From Torymus aiolomorphi (Eukaryota > Arthropoda > Insecta > Hymenoptera > Torymidae), in NCBI GenBank assembly GCA_036365515.1, contig CM070876.1, positions 109,960,810 through 110,024,809 of the forward strand: DNA of 64,000 nucleotides, in the 5' to 3' direction. The notes below the pieces were generated by a model, which was not told the origin of the DNA, did not search any database, and saw nothing but the letters and a program-made list of their open reading frames with translations. The translations under genes were made by a program, and so were the position numbers. Every line of letters begins with the position of its first letter. Positions within the stretch are counted from its first letter, which is position 1. This document shows, one piece after another, positions 1-12,510 of the stretch.

Positions 1-41
1 ACGCGATGGCATGACGCCCACACACAATCGCCAAACCGCAC

Positions 42-813
42 ATGCACCCCGGCGAACTGGCTATAGGCCATATAAATGTGAACCGTCTGTCTCCTGCCAA
101 TTTTGCACTCTCCGAGGCTAAGTGTGAGAACACTCGTTTTGACATTCTTGCCACTACTGAGACATTTTTACATCCGAATATGGGCGATTCTCACCTTAGC
201 CTCGATGGTTACAATTGTTTCCGTGTAGATCGGGAGGGTATGGACGGTGGCGGTGTCGGTGTGTACATCCGTGCAGATTATGCCGTCGAGATTCTCGCCG
301 CCTCTGAACCATTGTTCGCGAATAAGCCCGAGTACCTTATTCTCGAGGTAACTACCTCTCACGCAAAAATTTTATTTGCTGCCGTCTATCGCCGTCCACC
401 CGCCGAATATCCTTATGAATTCCTTGCATGCCTCTCCACCTACCTCCGTCGATTTTAACATAAACATGGCCTTACCACCCGACCCTTCCTCCACCCGACT
501 ACAAGTTTTCATACACTATCACTCGCTTCATCTCATCCAATCTGACCTCACACATCATCAACCCTGGAATAACTCGCATACCTTGATCGACCTCTTCATC
601 GTCAAAAACCCCTACCCCGTATCCAACTATACCAAATTACCTGCACCCTTCATCGCCGGCCACGATCTCATCGAACTTTCCCTCCCTTGCAGAAATCCTC
701 CTTCCGCTTCAAACTCATTTCTCTCCCGTAACCTAAATAAACTTAATTCCAGCTTACTTGACGATAACCTCTGCAACCTCTTATCCATTCTTCTTCCTTA
801 CCCTTCCCCCTAA
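42..813 (+). pseudogene. LINE A endonuclease domain (EEP family), frameshifted
   Basis: Endonuclease/exonuclease/phosphatase domain that would nick target DNA to prime reverse transcription. The first frame (42-458) opens with HINVNRL and contains TTETFL, a glycine-rich GGGVGVYI and an AAVYRRPP segment, in the order typical of LINE endonucleases. The later part, with SHTLIDLFIV and the catalytic AGHDLIE, lies in another frame (376-813), so a frameshift falls at about 400-460. The segment that usually carries the GDFN-type motif is damaged around that break. It cannot encode a working enzyme as it stands. Confidence 0.8.
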
Positions 814-918
814 ACCTTCATCCCCGCCACACCGACTACCGAAGTCGTCCTGGGCTCTTGCCTCTCAGACCGAGACCGAACGTCAGCTCACGAAGGTCCT
901 CATAACCGCCTATGACTC

Positions 919-2823
919 TTGTGCCCCCTGCGCTCGATAGTCCTCTCCTCTCGTCGTAAGCCCTGGGTCAGTGCTGAGATTCGCTCGCTCATGCGATCTC
1001 GCGACCGAGCATACAAAGTCGCTTGTACCTCGGGCTCTGCGGCAGATATTCAGAGCTGCCGTATCGCTCTGGCTCGTGCATCTAATGCCCTCAACACAGC
1101 CAAAAATCGTCACATTGCCTCGCGTCTTGAAGAGGCGCCCGGTCCCGAGGCCAAGTGGAGAGAGCTCCGATGACTCCACATGTCCGCCCCCCCCCGCCTC
1201 CTCGTCTTTCCGCTATTTCCATTCTACCACTCTCAATTTTCATTTCGCTGCGACTGTAAACCGCCATCCTTCCATCACCGAATCTGACTACGACGGTGCC
1301 GTAGAATGGCCGCTTTCCATCACACTCTGCCATCAGTTCTGCCACCGCCCGGTCTCCGAAGCAGAGGTCCTTCAAGCTCTTAACCGATCTATTTCTAAAT
1401 CATCGGGTTTGGATAGAATTTCCACACCTATGCTTAAGCTCGCCATGAAGACTGCCCTTACTCGATTTACATCGCTGCTTAACTCCTCAATTTTGAGCGC
1501 TACCTGTCCATCGGAATGGAAGAGAGCTCTTATTCGCCCACTATCTAAGAGCAAAACTTCACGCCTGCTTTCAGACATAACACCAATTGCCCTTCTCTCC
1601 GAGTCTTTAAAAGTGCTTGAGAGACTAATGCATGATCAACTATCTGGGTATCTCAAAGTCCACGGCCTGGTTTTGGCGCAGCAGGTTGGTTTTCGGCGAG
1701 GGCATTGTATCCAGACCGCACTTCTTGAAGTACTGGAGAACGTTAGAAACACGATAGATGACCGCATGCTTACCATACTAATCCTATTCGACTTCTCGAA
1801 GGCGTTCGACTTCATCGCGCATGCCCGCCTTTTCGCCAAGCAGAGCTCTCAATTTGTCAAACCACGCGCTCAGGTAGTTTTTTAACTACCTCGAAAATCA
1901 TCTTCAGGCAGTTGTCGTCGAGGGTGACTCCATTTTCGACTGGCTTCTTGCGGCGTCGGGTGTACCGCAAGGTTTTGTCCTATGCCCACTGTTGTTTGCC
2001 ATCTATACCAACGACCTACCTTCGGTACTTTCCTTCGCCCGCATGATGATTTACGCAGATGAGACTCAGGTCTATTTTCATGTTGCTCCAATCCAAATTC
2101 ACCAAGCAATTGCACGCGTCTTCCCCAACGCTTAAGCAGTCGACGACTGGGCTAGGGAAAATGGGCTACTGCTAAACCCTCTTAAAACGAAGGTAACGAT
2201 ATTCGGTAGTGAGCTCTATGTTTCTAGGATTGACTTTTCCTCGCTGCCCAGGGTCACCATCGACGGCCATGTGCTGCCTTACATTGCCGAAGCGCGCAAC
2301 CTAAGCGTCATCATCACGCCCACGCTCGACTGGAAGCAGCACGCACGGGAAATCACCCGAAGAGTTTACAGAATCCTCTACACCTTGCTTTTCCACCGAC
2401 GCTCTCTTTCAAGGTCGCTTAGGAAAAGCCTGGTCGAGAGCCTCGTTTTCCCTCGTTTTAGTTATGCATGCGTTGTCTACCATCACCTCGACAAAACGCG
2501 CATAGCCAAGATGTAGGTCACTCTGAAGGCCTGCGTGCGCTTCGTCGTCGGGCGCCTCCCCTTTCTCACAAACGTAACCGCCTATCTCCTCGGACTGAAC
2601 TGGCTCTCGGCCATCAGGAGGCGTGAATATTTTATAGGCGCCCTAGCCTACTCCGTAGTTGCGAATGATACACCCGTATATCTTACCGAGCGCTTCCGCC
2701 TTCACCAGCTCGTCGATTTCACTGTGCGCCTCTCGAGAGGCATCCACCGCAAGCTTTTGTTCCGCCCACGCCGCGTACGAAGGCATACAAACACTCCTTT
2801 ACCCTCGAGGCCATGTTCCTGCT
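919..2823 (+). pseudogene. LINE A reverse transcriptase, multiply broken
   Basis: RT domain running through at least four frames. Recognisable blocks are SGLDRIS (residue block near 1405), PSEWKRALIRPL, DITPIALLS, QVGFRRGHCIQTAL, LFDFSKAFD (near 1785), SGVPQGFVLCPLLFAIYTNDL (near 1955) and IYADETQVY (near 2050). The catalytic A-D-D box reads A-D-E, so the second metal-binding Asp is replaced. After it come the thumb and a C-terminal region (2271-2823) with FSYACVVYHHLDKTRIAKM and LGLNWLSAIRRREYF. In-frame stops occur at about 2134 and 2514. Order and motifs fit CR1/Jockey-type elements. Confidence 0.85.
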
Positions 2824-3007
2824 AAACTCGGTGCATGTAACCAGTTTCTCTACTAGAGATTTATATTCTTTTAAACATTCTCTCTTTGCGACCCTGTTTG
2901 CAAGGGTTATGGCTGACGGGACGCGGCGTGTGCGCGACGAGTGGCTTTCGCGCAGCCTATATCGCATCCCGTCTACTAGGCTTTAGCACAGTCAATTAGG
3001 GCGTTCT

Positions 3008-3230
3008 TCCGATTTTTTCATTTTTTCATCTTTTCATTTTTTCATCTTTCCATTTTCTCATCTTTTCATTTTTTCATCTTTTCATTTTTTTATCTTTTCA
3101 TTTTTTTCAACTTTTCATTATTTCATCTTTTCATTTTCTCATCTTTTCATTTTTTCATCTTTTCATTTTTTTATCTTTTCATTTTTTCATCTTTTCATTT
3201 TTTCATCTTTTCATTTTTTCATTACTTACC
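3008..3230 (+). repeat. T-rich minisatellite (TCATCTTTTCATTTTT)n
   Basis: About fourteen imperfect copies of a ~16-bp word made of TCATCTTTTC and ATTTTT. It sits directly after the LINE A coding end, so it may be part of that element's 3' untranslated region. Confidence 0.85.
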
Positions 3231-3269
3231 TCCACATTTTTACACCTGCAAATTTTTCATACTCCATAT

Positions 3270-3868
3270 GGCCGAATCCATCTCAAATCAGACAGCCCGC
3301 GTATGCCTATTTCACCTATCATGTTGAAATAAAAATATTTATGTTCTACTCGAAAAAATATTTTACACGTGTTTTTTTATTTTTTTGTTTCATCAAAATT
3401 TCATGCGTTCAGCGATGCCGAAAAATTCCGAGAAAATTCTTTCATTGAGAAAAAAAATTTTCAATGTGATTTTCAGACTGCTATTGTTTCAGCAGTTTTT
3501 CGAGCTTTTAAACGTGTAACACACAATTTCACTCAGTTTTGAGCCCTCTTTAACGGCCTTAATGTCATTTTCAAAAAAAATAAAAAATCCACGAGCTATG
3601 CACTTTTTACTGAAAAATTCATTTTTAGGGAAGTGCCTTTTTCTCGAAAACCCCATGTTTTTTTTGCACAATTTTTGTTGTCGTGATAGAGGACGGTAAT
3701 GCCTAGCTAGACGTATTTGTGAGATTCGGTACTTTTTCCTGGGATAGCGATCACTAATGAGATAACACACAAACAAATTTTTCACGCCTAATGCTTATAT
3801 ATAGTCAATGATATTAGAGTCAATGTAAAGGTATTTGTCTTTGTGTGTATGTAATATACAGGTACACA
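3270..3868 (+). repeat. Left terminal inverted repeat of the Sola-like transposon
   Basis: Pairs with 6214-6812 over ~600 bp, including GGCCGAATCC at the tip and GTATGTAATATAC at the inner edge, where the two arms diverge. The stop codon of the transposase lies just inside this arm. Confidence 0.85.
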
Positions 3869-3886
3869 TAACTATGTATTTATTTG

Positions 3887-6036
3887 TTATTTGCGTCTTT
3901 TTGATTTTTTATTTTTATACCTTTTTTTCATTTGTATACCTATTTTACTACCTTTGTTTTTCTGCTTCATTGTTCTTAATTCAGTAAGCGGACGATCAGC
4001 GGTCTTTGCTGTCAAACAATGTATTTTATCGTCACATGTTTTTTTAACCCATATATGAGTTTTTTGAATTCCAGGATACTTTGGAGTTGTAAGCCAATCA
4101 ATATTTTTTTCTTTTCTGAATTGTTCTATTTCAGCATCTTGTAAATGTATTATTTTAATAGCATCAGTATATTTTTGAACATGTATTGCAAAATCATTTG
4201 CGTTTTGAATAGCTTCTTCAAGGGGCTCTTGAAGATTATGCGAAGTAGCATAATGCTTTATAAGTCCACCCACACCATCTACAGCTCCTTTGCCGTGCCC
4301 AGTAGCAGAGAACAACCATTTTATATCACACGGTGCTCGTTTTAGTTCATCTAATTGAAAGCGATTTTTAAAGTGACTCGCAGCGCCGTCTGATACGATG
4401 GTAATTTTTTTAATTGAATCACAACAATTTTCTTTCAAGAATTTTATAATTTTTTGTACTGCTAGCAAAGCATACGCTGAATCATGTTTTCGGTCATCAC
4501 TTATAACTGCGAAACTTTGTGTCGAATCCCCTTGATAAGAGACTGCTGTGAAAATAGAAATTTGATCATTAACCCAATGATTTCCTTGAACAGCTTTATT
4601 ATGAATCACAGCCCAGTTTTCAGCGAAGTCTATTTGAAGAACTAAATGATGTGAGTCTTTTTTAGCACTTTCTCTTTCTGTTTTTATAGCTTTGCGTTGT
4701 ATATTTTTTACATACATGTGAGTACTAACCCTCATGGTCCAAACCGAAAGTTCATCTTTAAAAGCAGAAATTGATAGTGTCTTTTTAATCAGGTTTCCAT
4801 TATCCCACAAAGCATATGTAATTTCTTCTGTGCCTTCTACATCTTGCAGTTTTAAAACATGAAACGTAATTTCCTTAATCCCTGGACATAGTTTACATTC
4901 TTGTAAATAACATAAATCAGATGGCTCAGAACACATTGTTGCATTTATTATTTGTGACCAACTTTCATCCAACTCTGTGACGTTACTCCCTCTAAAATTA
5001 ATTAAGCTCGTAAGAAATAAATCATAATTTGCGCAATAGATACAGAGACAAACTTCTTTGATGGGGCTAAGTAAGACATACTTTGGTCGCAAACTATAAA
5101 ATTTCGATTTTCCAATTCTCAATTCTGGATAATCATTTTTAAATACTTTATACGTCTCTTTTAAACTTCGAGTAAGAAAACGCTTAACTTTTTTCTCTTT
5201 TTTATTGTTAACTTTAATTGTAACAACGTCACATTTATTAGGACTTTGTCTTGAACAATTAAAATCATCATTTAAATAATATTCCATAACAATTTTTTCC
5301 ATGTTTTCATCAACCGGATGGCCTGAATATGCATCTGGTTCTGAATAAATTCCTTTTTCTTTAACAAGATTTCTCGATTTGTTGATCATATACATTGTTA
5401 TTTCTGGAAATAAAGATAAAATTTCATGTTTTGTAAAGGATGAAGGTAGCAAAGTCAGAATTTTTATTTTTTCTGATACCGTAGAACACTTTTGCAAGGC
5501 TAGACCAAGATTTTGTATCCATTCTGTACAATGGCATACAGTTGATTCATTTGCTGTTATAGAAACGTCATAAACATTGTTCAACTTCACATCAAGGGTA
5601 TTAGACAATGTTGAAAGTATTTTTTTTTCTTCTTTGTTACGTAATTTTCAATTGATTTTTCATGTATAAGATTTTTTCTTTTAAGAGGCGATACAGAACC
5701 TAAGAAAGATGTACTTATTTCATTATTAAATTCTTCAATGCGTTCTGGAGTACTTGGTAAAAAATCTTCATCTCTATCAACTACGTTATCGGTAACTTCA
5801 TTATCCGTTATAAATTCATTGTCAGTACTACTCACCAATTCTAAAGCACGATTGTAACAATGTTGACACAGATATGTAGAAGGTGTCAAAGGTAAATGAG
5901 GATAGAGGTGCTTCAATGGATGAGCAAGATTCTCAAGTTGTTTTAAACGTACGGAACTAGATTTGTAAATAATTTGTTTGTGTTTGTCTAAAAAGTCTGC
6001 ACATTTGATTCTCTCTGTTGAGTAATATTGAGACAT
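3887..6036 (-). pseudogene. DDD/E-type transposase, probably Sola-like, two frames joined at an A9 run
   Basis: The N-terminal frame (6036 down to 5587, 149 aa) holds a YLCQHCYNRAL cysteine pair and an acidic stretch. The main frame (5608 down to 3887, 573 aa) holds the catalytic core. In the main frame a helix-rich DNA-binding part is followed by KSKFYSLRPKYVLLSP and CLCIYCANYD (a possible metal-binding set). Then come LQIDFAENWAVIHN (first acidic residue), IVSDGAASHFKNRF (second) and HGKGAVDGVGG (third). The tail is very basic. The two frames meet at nine A's near 5618-5626, so a single 1-nt change separates them from one ~720-aa protein. The break may be real or a sequencing error. No other lesion is visible, so this copy is young. 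Confidence 0.75.
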
Positions 6037-6213
6037 CGTAGTTGAGTTGATAAGGTGTAAATATGTAATAATTTTCCAAAAGATGATGGTTTTAAATAAG
6101 ACGAGATGTGTGATATATAGCAGAAACCGAACTTTTCTTTGTAAATGTTAAGTCAAACCATATCCATCTAGCGGACAAATGTACTAGTACATATACTTCT
6201 ATAAGTAGGCGCA

Positions 6214-6812
6214 CGTACATGTATATTACATACGCACAAAGATAAATACCTTTACATTGACTCTAATGTCATTGACTATATATAAGCGTTAAGCGTGAAA
6301 AATTTGTTTGTGTGTTATCTCATTAGTGATCGCTATCCCAGGGAAAAAGTACCGAATCTCACAAATACGTCTAGCTAGGCATTACCGTCCTCTATCACGA
6401 CAACAAAAATTGTGCAAAAAAAACATGGGGTTTTCGAGAAAAAGGCACTTCTCTAAAAAATGAATTTTTCAGTAAAAAGTGCATAGCTCGTGGATTTTTT
6501 ATTTTTTTTGAAAATGACATTAAGGCCGTTAAAGAGGGCTCAAAACTGAGTGAAATTATGTGTTACACGTTTAAAAGCTTGAAAAACTGCTGAAACAATA
6601 GCAGTCTGAAAATCACATTGAAAATTTTTTTTCTCAATGAAAGAATTTTCTCGGAATTTTTCGGTATCGCTGAACGCATGAAATTTTGATGAAACAAAAA
6701 AATAAAAAAACACGTGTAAAATATTTTTTCGAGTAGAACATAAATATTTTTATTTCAACATGATAGGTGAAATAGGCATACGCGGGCTGTCTGATTTGAG
6801 ATGGATTCGGCC
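6214..6812 (-). repeat. Right terminal inverted repeat of the Sola-like transposon
   Basis: Reverse complement of the left arm, ending GGATTCGGCC at 6812. The transposase promoter should lie in or just inside this arm, because the gene starts at about 6036 and reads leftward. Confidence 0.85.
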
Positions 6813-6816
6813 ATAT

Positions 6817-7295
<479 letters not shown>

Positions 7296-7604
7296 GGTAC
7301 GTAGCAACGCTCACGTCACATTGCTCCCACTTTGAGTGTACTTTTTATGTATACTCACTGGCCTTGTGTGAGTTTACTGTATTGCACAATATTCGGCCTC
7401 CCGCAAGCTCCACGCACATGGAGCATAACTGCATAACTTCATTTATTTAGCCCGGGAGACCATCATTTTCAAGCTGAATATTTTGAGGTTAGAAGTGCGG
7501 TCAGCCTTTTTCGCGCGAACAGCTCGACAGCCCTCTAGCTACCTAGGAGCCTGCTATCCCAGTGACGTCTGGGCGCCACTAATTTTCAAATTTGGTTCTC
7601 CGGC

Positions 7605-9336
7605 ATGAGTCCTGCAAACGAAATGTGTTCCACGTGTGGCGACTCTACGACACCTCCTAAGAGCAAGTGCCCAACCTGCTTGCTCTCATGCCATACGCGA
7701 TGCTCGGGGAAAAAATGGAAGCACAGTGTGACAAATGCCGGATAAGGTGAAGAAAAGACTGACGGTTTCTAAGCCAGCGTCACTCGCCGCCAAGACTCCA
7801 CAGGTGAACCTACTCTCATCATCGCTGCGAGACACACCAGCTGCTTCTCGCCCAGCCTTACCTAAAGGAAGTAAGTACGCTTCGTCATCCCAGCATATGC
7901 GGCTAAGTGCCCACCTCATGCCAGCTTCTTCGAGATGTAGAAAGAGAGAGAAACTGTCTTCCCGCACCACTAAAGGGAAGCAAGCACGTGCGAATGCAGG
8001 CTCCCCACCTCTGACCGCGCTCGCTCCCTCAACTCTCTTCGCAGAGACGAGCGAGCAGCGCCCCTTCTAAACTCGCCGCACTGCGTGACTCCCTCATCGA
8101 CGTACGAGGCATCCATAGTAGGGGCTTCCGCGGCGGCAAATTTAAACTGCGTGGAGGAGTCTTCTTCTACTTTTCGACACGCTGCAAACCGAAATATCAG
8201 AAGCATAGACAGTAGGAATAGCAGTCTGACTGGAGATCTATTCAACGCCACGAGTAGCAGCAACGCAACACCATCACCTCAACCGATTATAAATAATAAT
8301 GTGCCGTTTATAAATAATAATGTGCTACTCCCGCAAAGCACACTAGATCTTTTTTTTCAGCGTTTCGATATTCTTCAAGAGCAGTTTGACAAAACTAAGT
8401 CCTGTATGAGGTGAAATCAAGTGACACCTGACGACTCCTCATCTCTGGCACTAGCAGCCCGGGAGATGCAGAGTGATCTGGTGTAACGTATTTGGGCTCT
8501 GCAGGAACTGGTGACTAAGCAGACTTCTCAGCTGGAGGAACTGTGTATTGATCGTCAGCTGCTCTTGGAAGATAATAAGCTCATGAGAGATCAAATAAAA
8601 AATCTGAATGATGATCTGAGTGCTTTGCAGCATCAGACAATCAGTGCTGACGCTACTCTTCCCCATAGCTGTTATCACAACTCCTCGATTAACCCCTATC
8701 CTAGCTCGTCTCGTGGAACAGGGGCTGTGGGATCCAGCAGCGAGTGTGCTGAGAACTGCGAGGTAATTATCCCAGGTATTTTAAAACGTGATGTAACTGC
8801 CTCAAAAGAGGCTTGAAATGACCTAGCCTTCGCAGTGCTTAGCACCATTCTTCCGAATTTTGATCGGGGAAACGATTGTTGGAGTTCGCATCCTCACGTC
8901 CTGTGGTCCGCCCCGGGATAGTGTGGATTTAATAGAGGGGAGCTTGTGGTCGGAGGCGGAATTGGGGGCGCAACCGTCCTGCGTGGTTAAGCTTTCCCGC
9001 CCGGAACTAGTCAGAGACGTGATGTGGGCCAAGCGTGCGCTTGCTAATAATTACTTAAACACCAATGACATAAACCCCGAAATGCTTGGCCGGTTGTCTG
9101 CGGTCTGCATGGCCGGACGAAAAATATTTATCAACGAGTCGCTGCCCCACGACAAATCCCAGCTATTTAAAAGTTTGAAGCCCATTGCACTTGGGCTGGG
9201 TTTCAAATATGTCTGGCATGCGGCGGTAGATTTCTGGCTAGGCGTAAGGGAGGCGAGCGTGCGCATGTGTTTGCATCAGCTACCGACCTGCATGCTATTC
9301 ATGCATCAAGTCACTCTGCTTCCACTCAACAACTGA
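7605..9336 (+). pseudogene. LINE B1 ORF1: PHD-like finger, coiled coil and FP-C-like domain, broken
   Basis: ORF1 proteins of this kind bind the element RNA. The first frame starts at ATG 7605 and gives MCSTCGDS, KCPTC and SCHTRC. The last pair, QCDKC, lies in the +1 frame after an A-run near 7710, so together they form a PHD/zinc-finger-like module with a frameshift. A Ser/Thr-rich linker follows (8085-8414). Then comes a leucine-rich coiled coil (8511-8640) containing SQLEELCIDRQLLLEDNKL, and a segment with CAENCEVIIPGILK. The C-terminal part (8860-9290) has NYLNTNDINPEMLG, KIFINESLPHDKSQLF and LGLGFKYVWH. It resembles the C-terminal domain of baculovirus FP-like proteins (Baculo_FP_C), which occurs in many LINE ORF1 proteins. 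Several stops and frame changes make it inactive. Confidence 0.75.
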
Positions 9337-9443
9337 CAAATATGAGCGCGATAAATACAGATGTCAGTAACAACGTAACGAATGAGAGGCAGGAAGTAGC
9401 ACTGACTTCCAGGTCAGCACGGAGTACCTGACTAGGATGAACT

Positions 9444-11083
9444 GTGGCGAGGAGGCTGGGTGAAGGGGGTTTCCTTAAAGTAGGTTTTCTCAATGTGAAC
9501 TCGCTTCGATGTCGCATTGAGAGGCTGCGCCTGTACTTGATCGACGATCCTTCGTACCATATTTTCAGTATAGCTGAGTCTTGGCTAGGCACAATAGTGG
9601 ATGACAGTGTCATCCAAATAAAAGGGTACACGATTTTCCGGCAAGATCGTAACATCCATGGGGATGGAGTTGTCCTGTACATATGTAACGATTTCTCCGT
9701 TACCAAATTAGGATCATCAAACACAGAAGTAGACGATAAACCTGGTATACTTGAATACCTACTCTGTAGTGTAAAACAGGGTAGCTCGCCTCCGATCCTT
9801 GGCGGTATGATCTACAGGCCTCCAAACATTGCAATGTAAAATGAGAGCAAAAAGACGCAGAAAAAGTCGAATCTTTTCGATCAGCTCCGTAAACTAAGTA
9901 GCGACTACGGTCCCAAGTTCATTATGGGTGACCTTAATGCAGACCTCTTTTCAGACCCACCTGAAGCAGACGAAATCACGATTACGAACCTTGTTAGAGG
10001 ACTGTCGCTTCATCTAGTTGAATACGGACCTACTCACCACAAGACCCCTACCACTCACACCTGGATTGACTTGATACTGACGGACGCGTACGACGTGATA
10101 CTGGATTATAAGAACAAACACCTGCCTAGCTTCGGCAAACATGCAATCACCGATGTCACCACCAATTTTTCTGTTCCAACAAGGCCTAAAGAATCATTCT
10201 CTTTTAGGAAGTTTAAAGATATCTCTCCAACATCATTAAACGATTTGCTGTCTCGATGTAGCTGGGCAAATATGACCTCAATCGAATCGGATCTGGACGG
10301 GGCTTTAAATAACCTCAATTTAAACTTAAACCATGCAATAGATCAGTTAGAGCCTGTAAAAACAGATTGCATCAATAACAAGTATGCTCCCTGGCTTGGT
10401 CCTGAGTTGAGGCAACTTATTGACAAGCGTAATGCCGCTCATCGACGCTACAAGCGTACTGGATGGGCGGCGCTTCTTGATGAGTTTCTTCGGCTCAGCA
10501 GTGAGGTCGATTTGCTGATTACTCAAGAGCGAGTATCCATTCTGCAAAAACATATCTCTAACGCTCTTGATGATAACAAGGATATATAGAAGGAAATGCG
10601 CAATCTCGGCCTCATGCTTAAGAGAAAGGAGGAGGATCTCCGTAGCTTTACACCAGTAGAGTTGAACGGCCACTTTGCAGGAATTTTGATCTCTCCCCTT
10701 GAAAATTTAGAAGATGCAATGGACACGATACTATCGGCAAAAGAGGAGGGATCTTCTTTTAAACCAGTGACTATTAATGACGTGGTTCTTGCGGTATCCC
10801 ATTTCTCTTCACAAGCAAGGGGGGCTGACGGCGTTCCTCAAAGTGTGATAGTAAAAGCTCTGCCTGTTATTGGTGATTTCATTGTGCGAATTTTCAACTC
10901 CTCCTTCGCTCAAGGCACTTTTCTGGGACCTTGGAAACAGGTGCAGATAATTGCGCTTAAGAAGACTATAGCAAATGCAGGGTGCAATTCTCTGGAACTC
11001 TCTCCCCCATCTCTACGCTACCTTACATCTTTTTCTAGCTTCCGTAGGGCGGTGCGCCAGTACCTCTTCGATCTCGACCCCTA
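9444..11083 (+). pseudogene. LINE B1 ORF2: endonuclease joined to the extreme C-terminus, RT core deleted
   Basis: The endonuclease starts near 9444 with GFLNVNSLRCRIERLRLYL, then SIAESWLG, GGMIYRPP and, after a stop at ~9837, IMGDLNADLFSDPP and THTWIDLILTD (9924-10589). The connecting region has the APWLGPELRQLIDKRNAAHR motif. The last frame (10596-11083) begins the RT with ARGADGVPQSVI and LGPWKQVQIIALKK. At about 10978 it then jumps to NSLELSPPSLRYLTSFSSFR, the kind of sequence found at the very end of CR1-type ORF2. Palm motifs (FDFSKAFD, YADD) are absent. Comparison with copy B2 shows that roughly the RT palm and thumb are missing. Confidence 0.8.
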
Positions 11084-11219
11084 GCTCTCTTCCTTCTGAG
11101 TGGTTGAACTTCCAGTGCTGTGGCCTATCGTGGACCATTTAACTACCTTACCAGTATTAGGACATTATTGTCAAAATTCATTAGCTTTTAACGTGGGGGT
11201 GGTGGGCGTTGGCAACATA

Positions 11220-12510
11220 TTGGGTGTTGGAATTAATTCGTAGCATTTTACAAGAGATGGCACAAGTAGTACACTATTTCGTTGTTACCTAGAGTAATGT
11301 ATACATCGTAAACAGCTACCATAGGACGCCATTTGCCGTACATAATCTTTTTTCAAATCATAAATAACAACACTTTATAATTTATTGAATATGTCAAAAT
11401 TTGTGCCGAATAAAGTGTTTCTGTGTGGAGTTTTGCTTCATTACCTTAATATGAACAAAAGTGCAGCTAAAGCTCATCGTATTTTAGTGGAAGTGTACAG
11501 TGAACATGATCTAATTGAGCAAACGTGTCGAAAGTGGTTTGCACATTTTAAAGCTGGTGATTTCGACTTGGCTGACAATGAGGAACCTGGATAGCCAACA
11601 AAATTTGAATATAATGATTTGGAGGCATTGCTCAAAGAAGACTCATGTCAAACACTTAAAGAATTGTCTACGTCATTGGGAGTTGACTTATCAACAGTGG
11701 GAAAACGTCCTAAAAGTTTGTGCATGATATAGAAGGAAGGACATTGGGTCCCACGTGAATTGAATCCAAGGGATATTGAGAGACGTTTTTTCACGTGCGA
11801 ACTGCTGCTCCAACGGCAGAAAAGAAAAGGTTTTTTGCATCGAATTTTTACCGGTGATCAAAAGTGAATCCATTATCACAATCCGAAGCGTAGAAAGTCA
11901 TGGGTTAAGCCCGGCGAACCATCAACATCACTGGCAAAGCCTAATATCCATGGGTCAAAGCTCCTGCTCTGTATTTGGTGGGATCAGAGGGGTGTCATTT
12001 ACTACGAACTCCCAAAACGGCACGAAACCGTAACTGGGGATCTCTACAAACTGCAACTGATGCGCTTGACCCGTGCATTGAAAGAAAAACTGTTGGAATA
12101 CTTCGAAAGTCACGAAAAAGTCATTTTGCTGCACGACAATGCTCGCCCATATGTTGCAAAACCGGTAAAAACATACCTGGAAACACTTAAATCGGAAGTG
12201 CTACCGCACCAGCCGTATTCTCCAGATATTGCTCTTAGAGACTACCACTTGTTTTGATCAATGGCTCATACCTTGTGTGAGCAGTAGTTCACATCTTATG
12301 AAGATTGTAAAAAATGGGTCGATTCGTGGATTTCATCTAAAGACGAAGAGTTCTTCCGATGCGGTATACGTTCACTGGCCGAAAGATGGTCAAAAGTAGT
12401 AGAAAACGATGCACAATATTTTAATTAATGTATTTTTTGATTTTCTTATGAAATATATAATATTTTTTCATTAAAAAAAACGATACGAATTAATTCCAAC
12501 ACCACACCAA
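11220..12510 (+). mobile_element. Tc1/mariner-family element (mariner), ~1.29 kb, with TA target duplication
   Basis: The inverted ends share GGTGTTGGAATTAATTCG. TA dinucleotides flank both ends (11218-11219 and 12511-12512). Length, TA target and the transposase inside fit a mariner. The ends differ by a small indel (TTGG-GTG versus TTGGTGTG), so the copy is aged. Confidence 0.9.
11391..12428 (+). pseudogene. mariner transposase (DD34D type), inactive
   Basis: Transposase of about 345 codons, the usual mariner size. The N-terminal helix-turn-helix part includes KSAAKAHRILVEVY and TCRKWFAHFKAGDFDL. The catalytic part includes GDQKWIHY (first Asp), ILLHDNARPYVAK-like sequence (second Asp, ~12135) and LPHQPYSPDIALRDYHLF (third Asp, ~12225), followed by a conserved tail ending near YFN. 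Stops appear after EEPG (11592), at ~11728, after DYHLF (12255) and near 12286, and at least one frame change occurs between 11592 and 12060. It cannot make an active enzyme. Confidence 0.9.

Larger units (their letters stand above)
1..3000 (+). mobile_element. LINE A, decayed non-LTR retrotransposon (CR1/Jockey-like), 5' part outside or lost
   Basis: Plus-strand remnant holding an apurinic-type endonuclease followed by a reverse transcriptase, split by several frame changes and stops. ORF1 is not visible upstream, so the element is 5' truncated or starts before the window. The coding part is clearly richer in G+C than the flanks. Its 3' untranslated part probably continues through the T-rich repeat at 3008-3230 and, beyond the DNA transposon at 3270-6812, to the AATAAA-containing end near 7153-7167. 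That link is inferred from the matching T-rich flanks on both sides of the insertion. The clade is uncertain. Confidence 0.85.
3270..6812 (-). mobile_element. Complete 3.54-kb DNA transposon, probably Sola-like, 4-bp ATAT target duplication
   Basis: Both ends carry the same sequence in inverted orientation, starting GGCCGAATCCATC. The arms are about 600 bp (3270-~3868 and ~6214-6812) with only scattered differences. ATAT flanks both ends (3266-3269 and 6813-6816). Because ATAT is self-complementary, it could also be an extension of the TIR. A single transposase gene fills the middle on the minus strand. A 4-bp duplication, long TIRs and the DxxxN / SDGAASHFK / HGKGAVDG pattern fit the Sola superfamily as I remember it. 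The assignment is by memory and moderate. The flanks are T-rich LINE A-like sequence. Confidence 0.75.

Noticed and set aside
8823..9266. Minus-strand frames opposite LINE B1 ORF1
   Set aside because: Shadows of the real plus-strand ORF1, which has clear homology to the second copy at 51830-52754.
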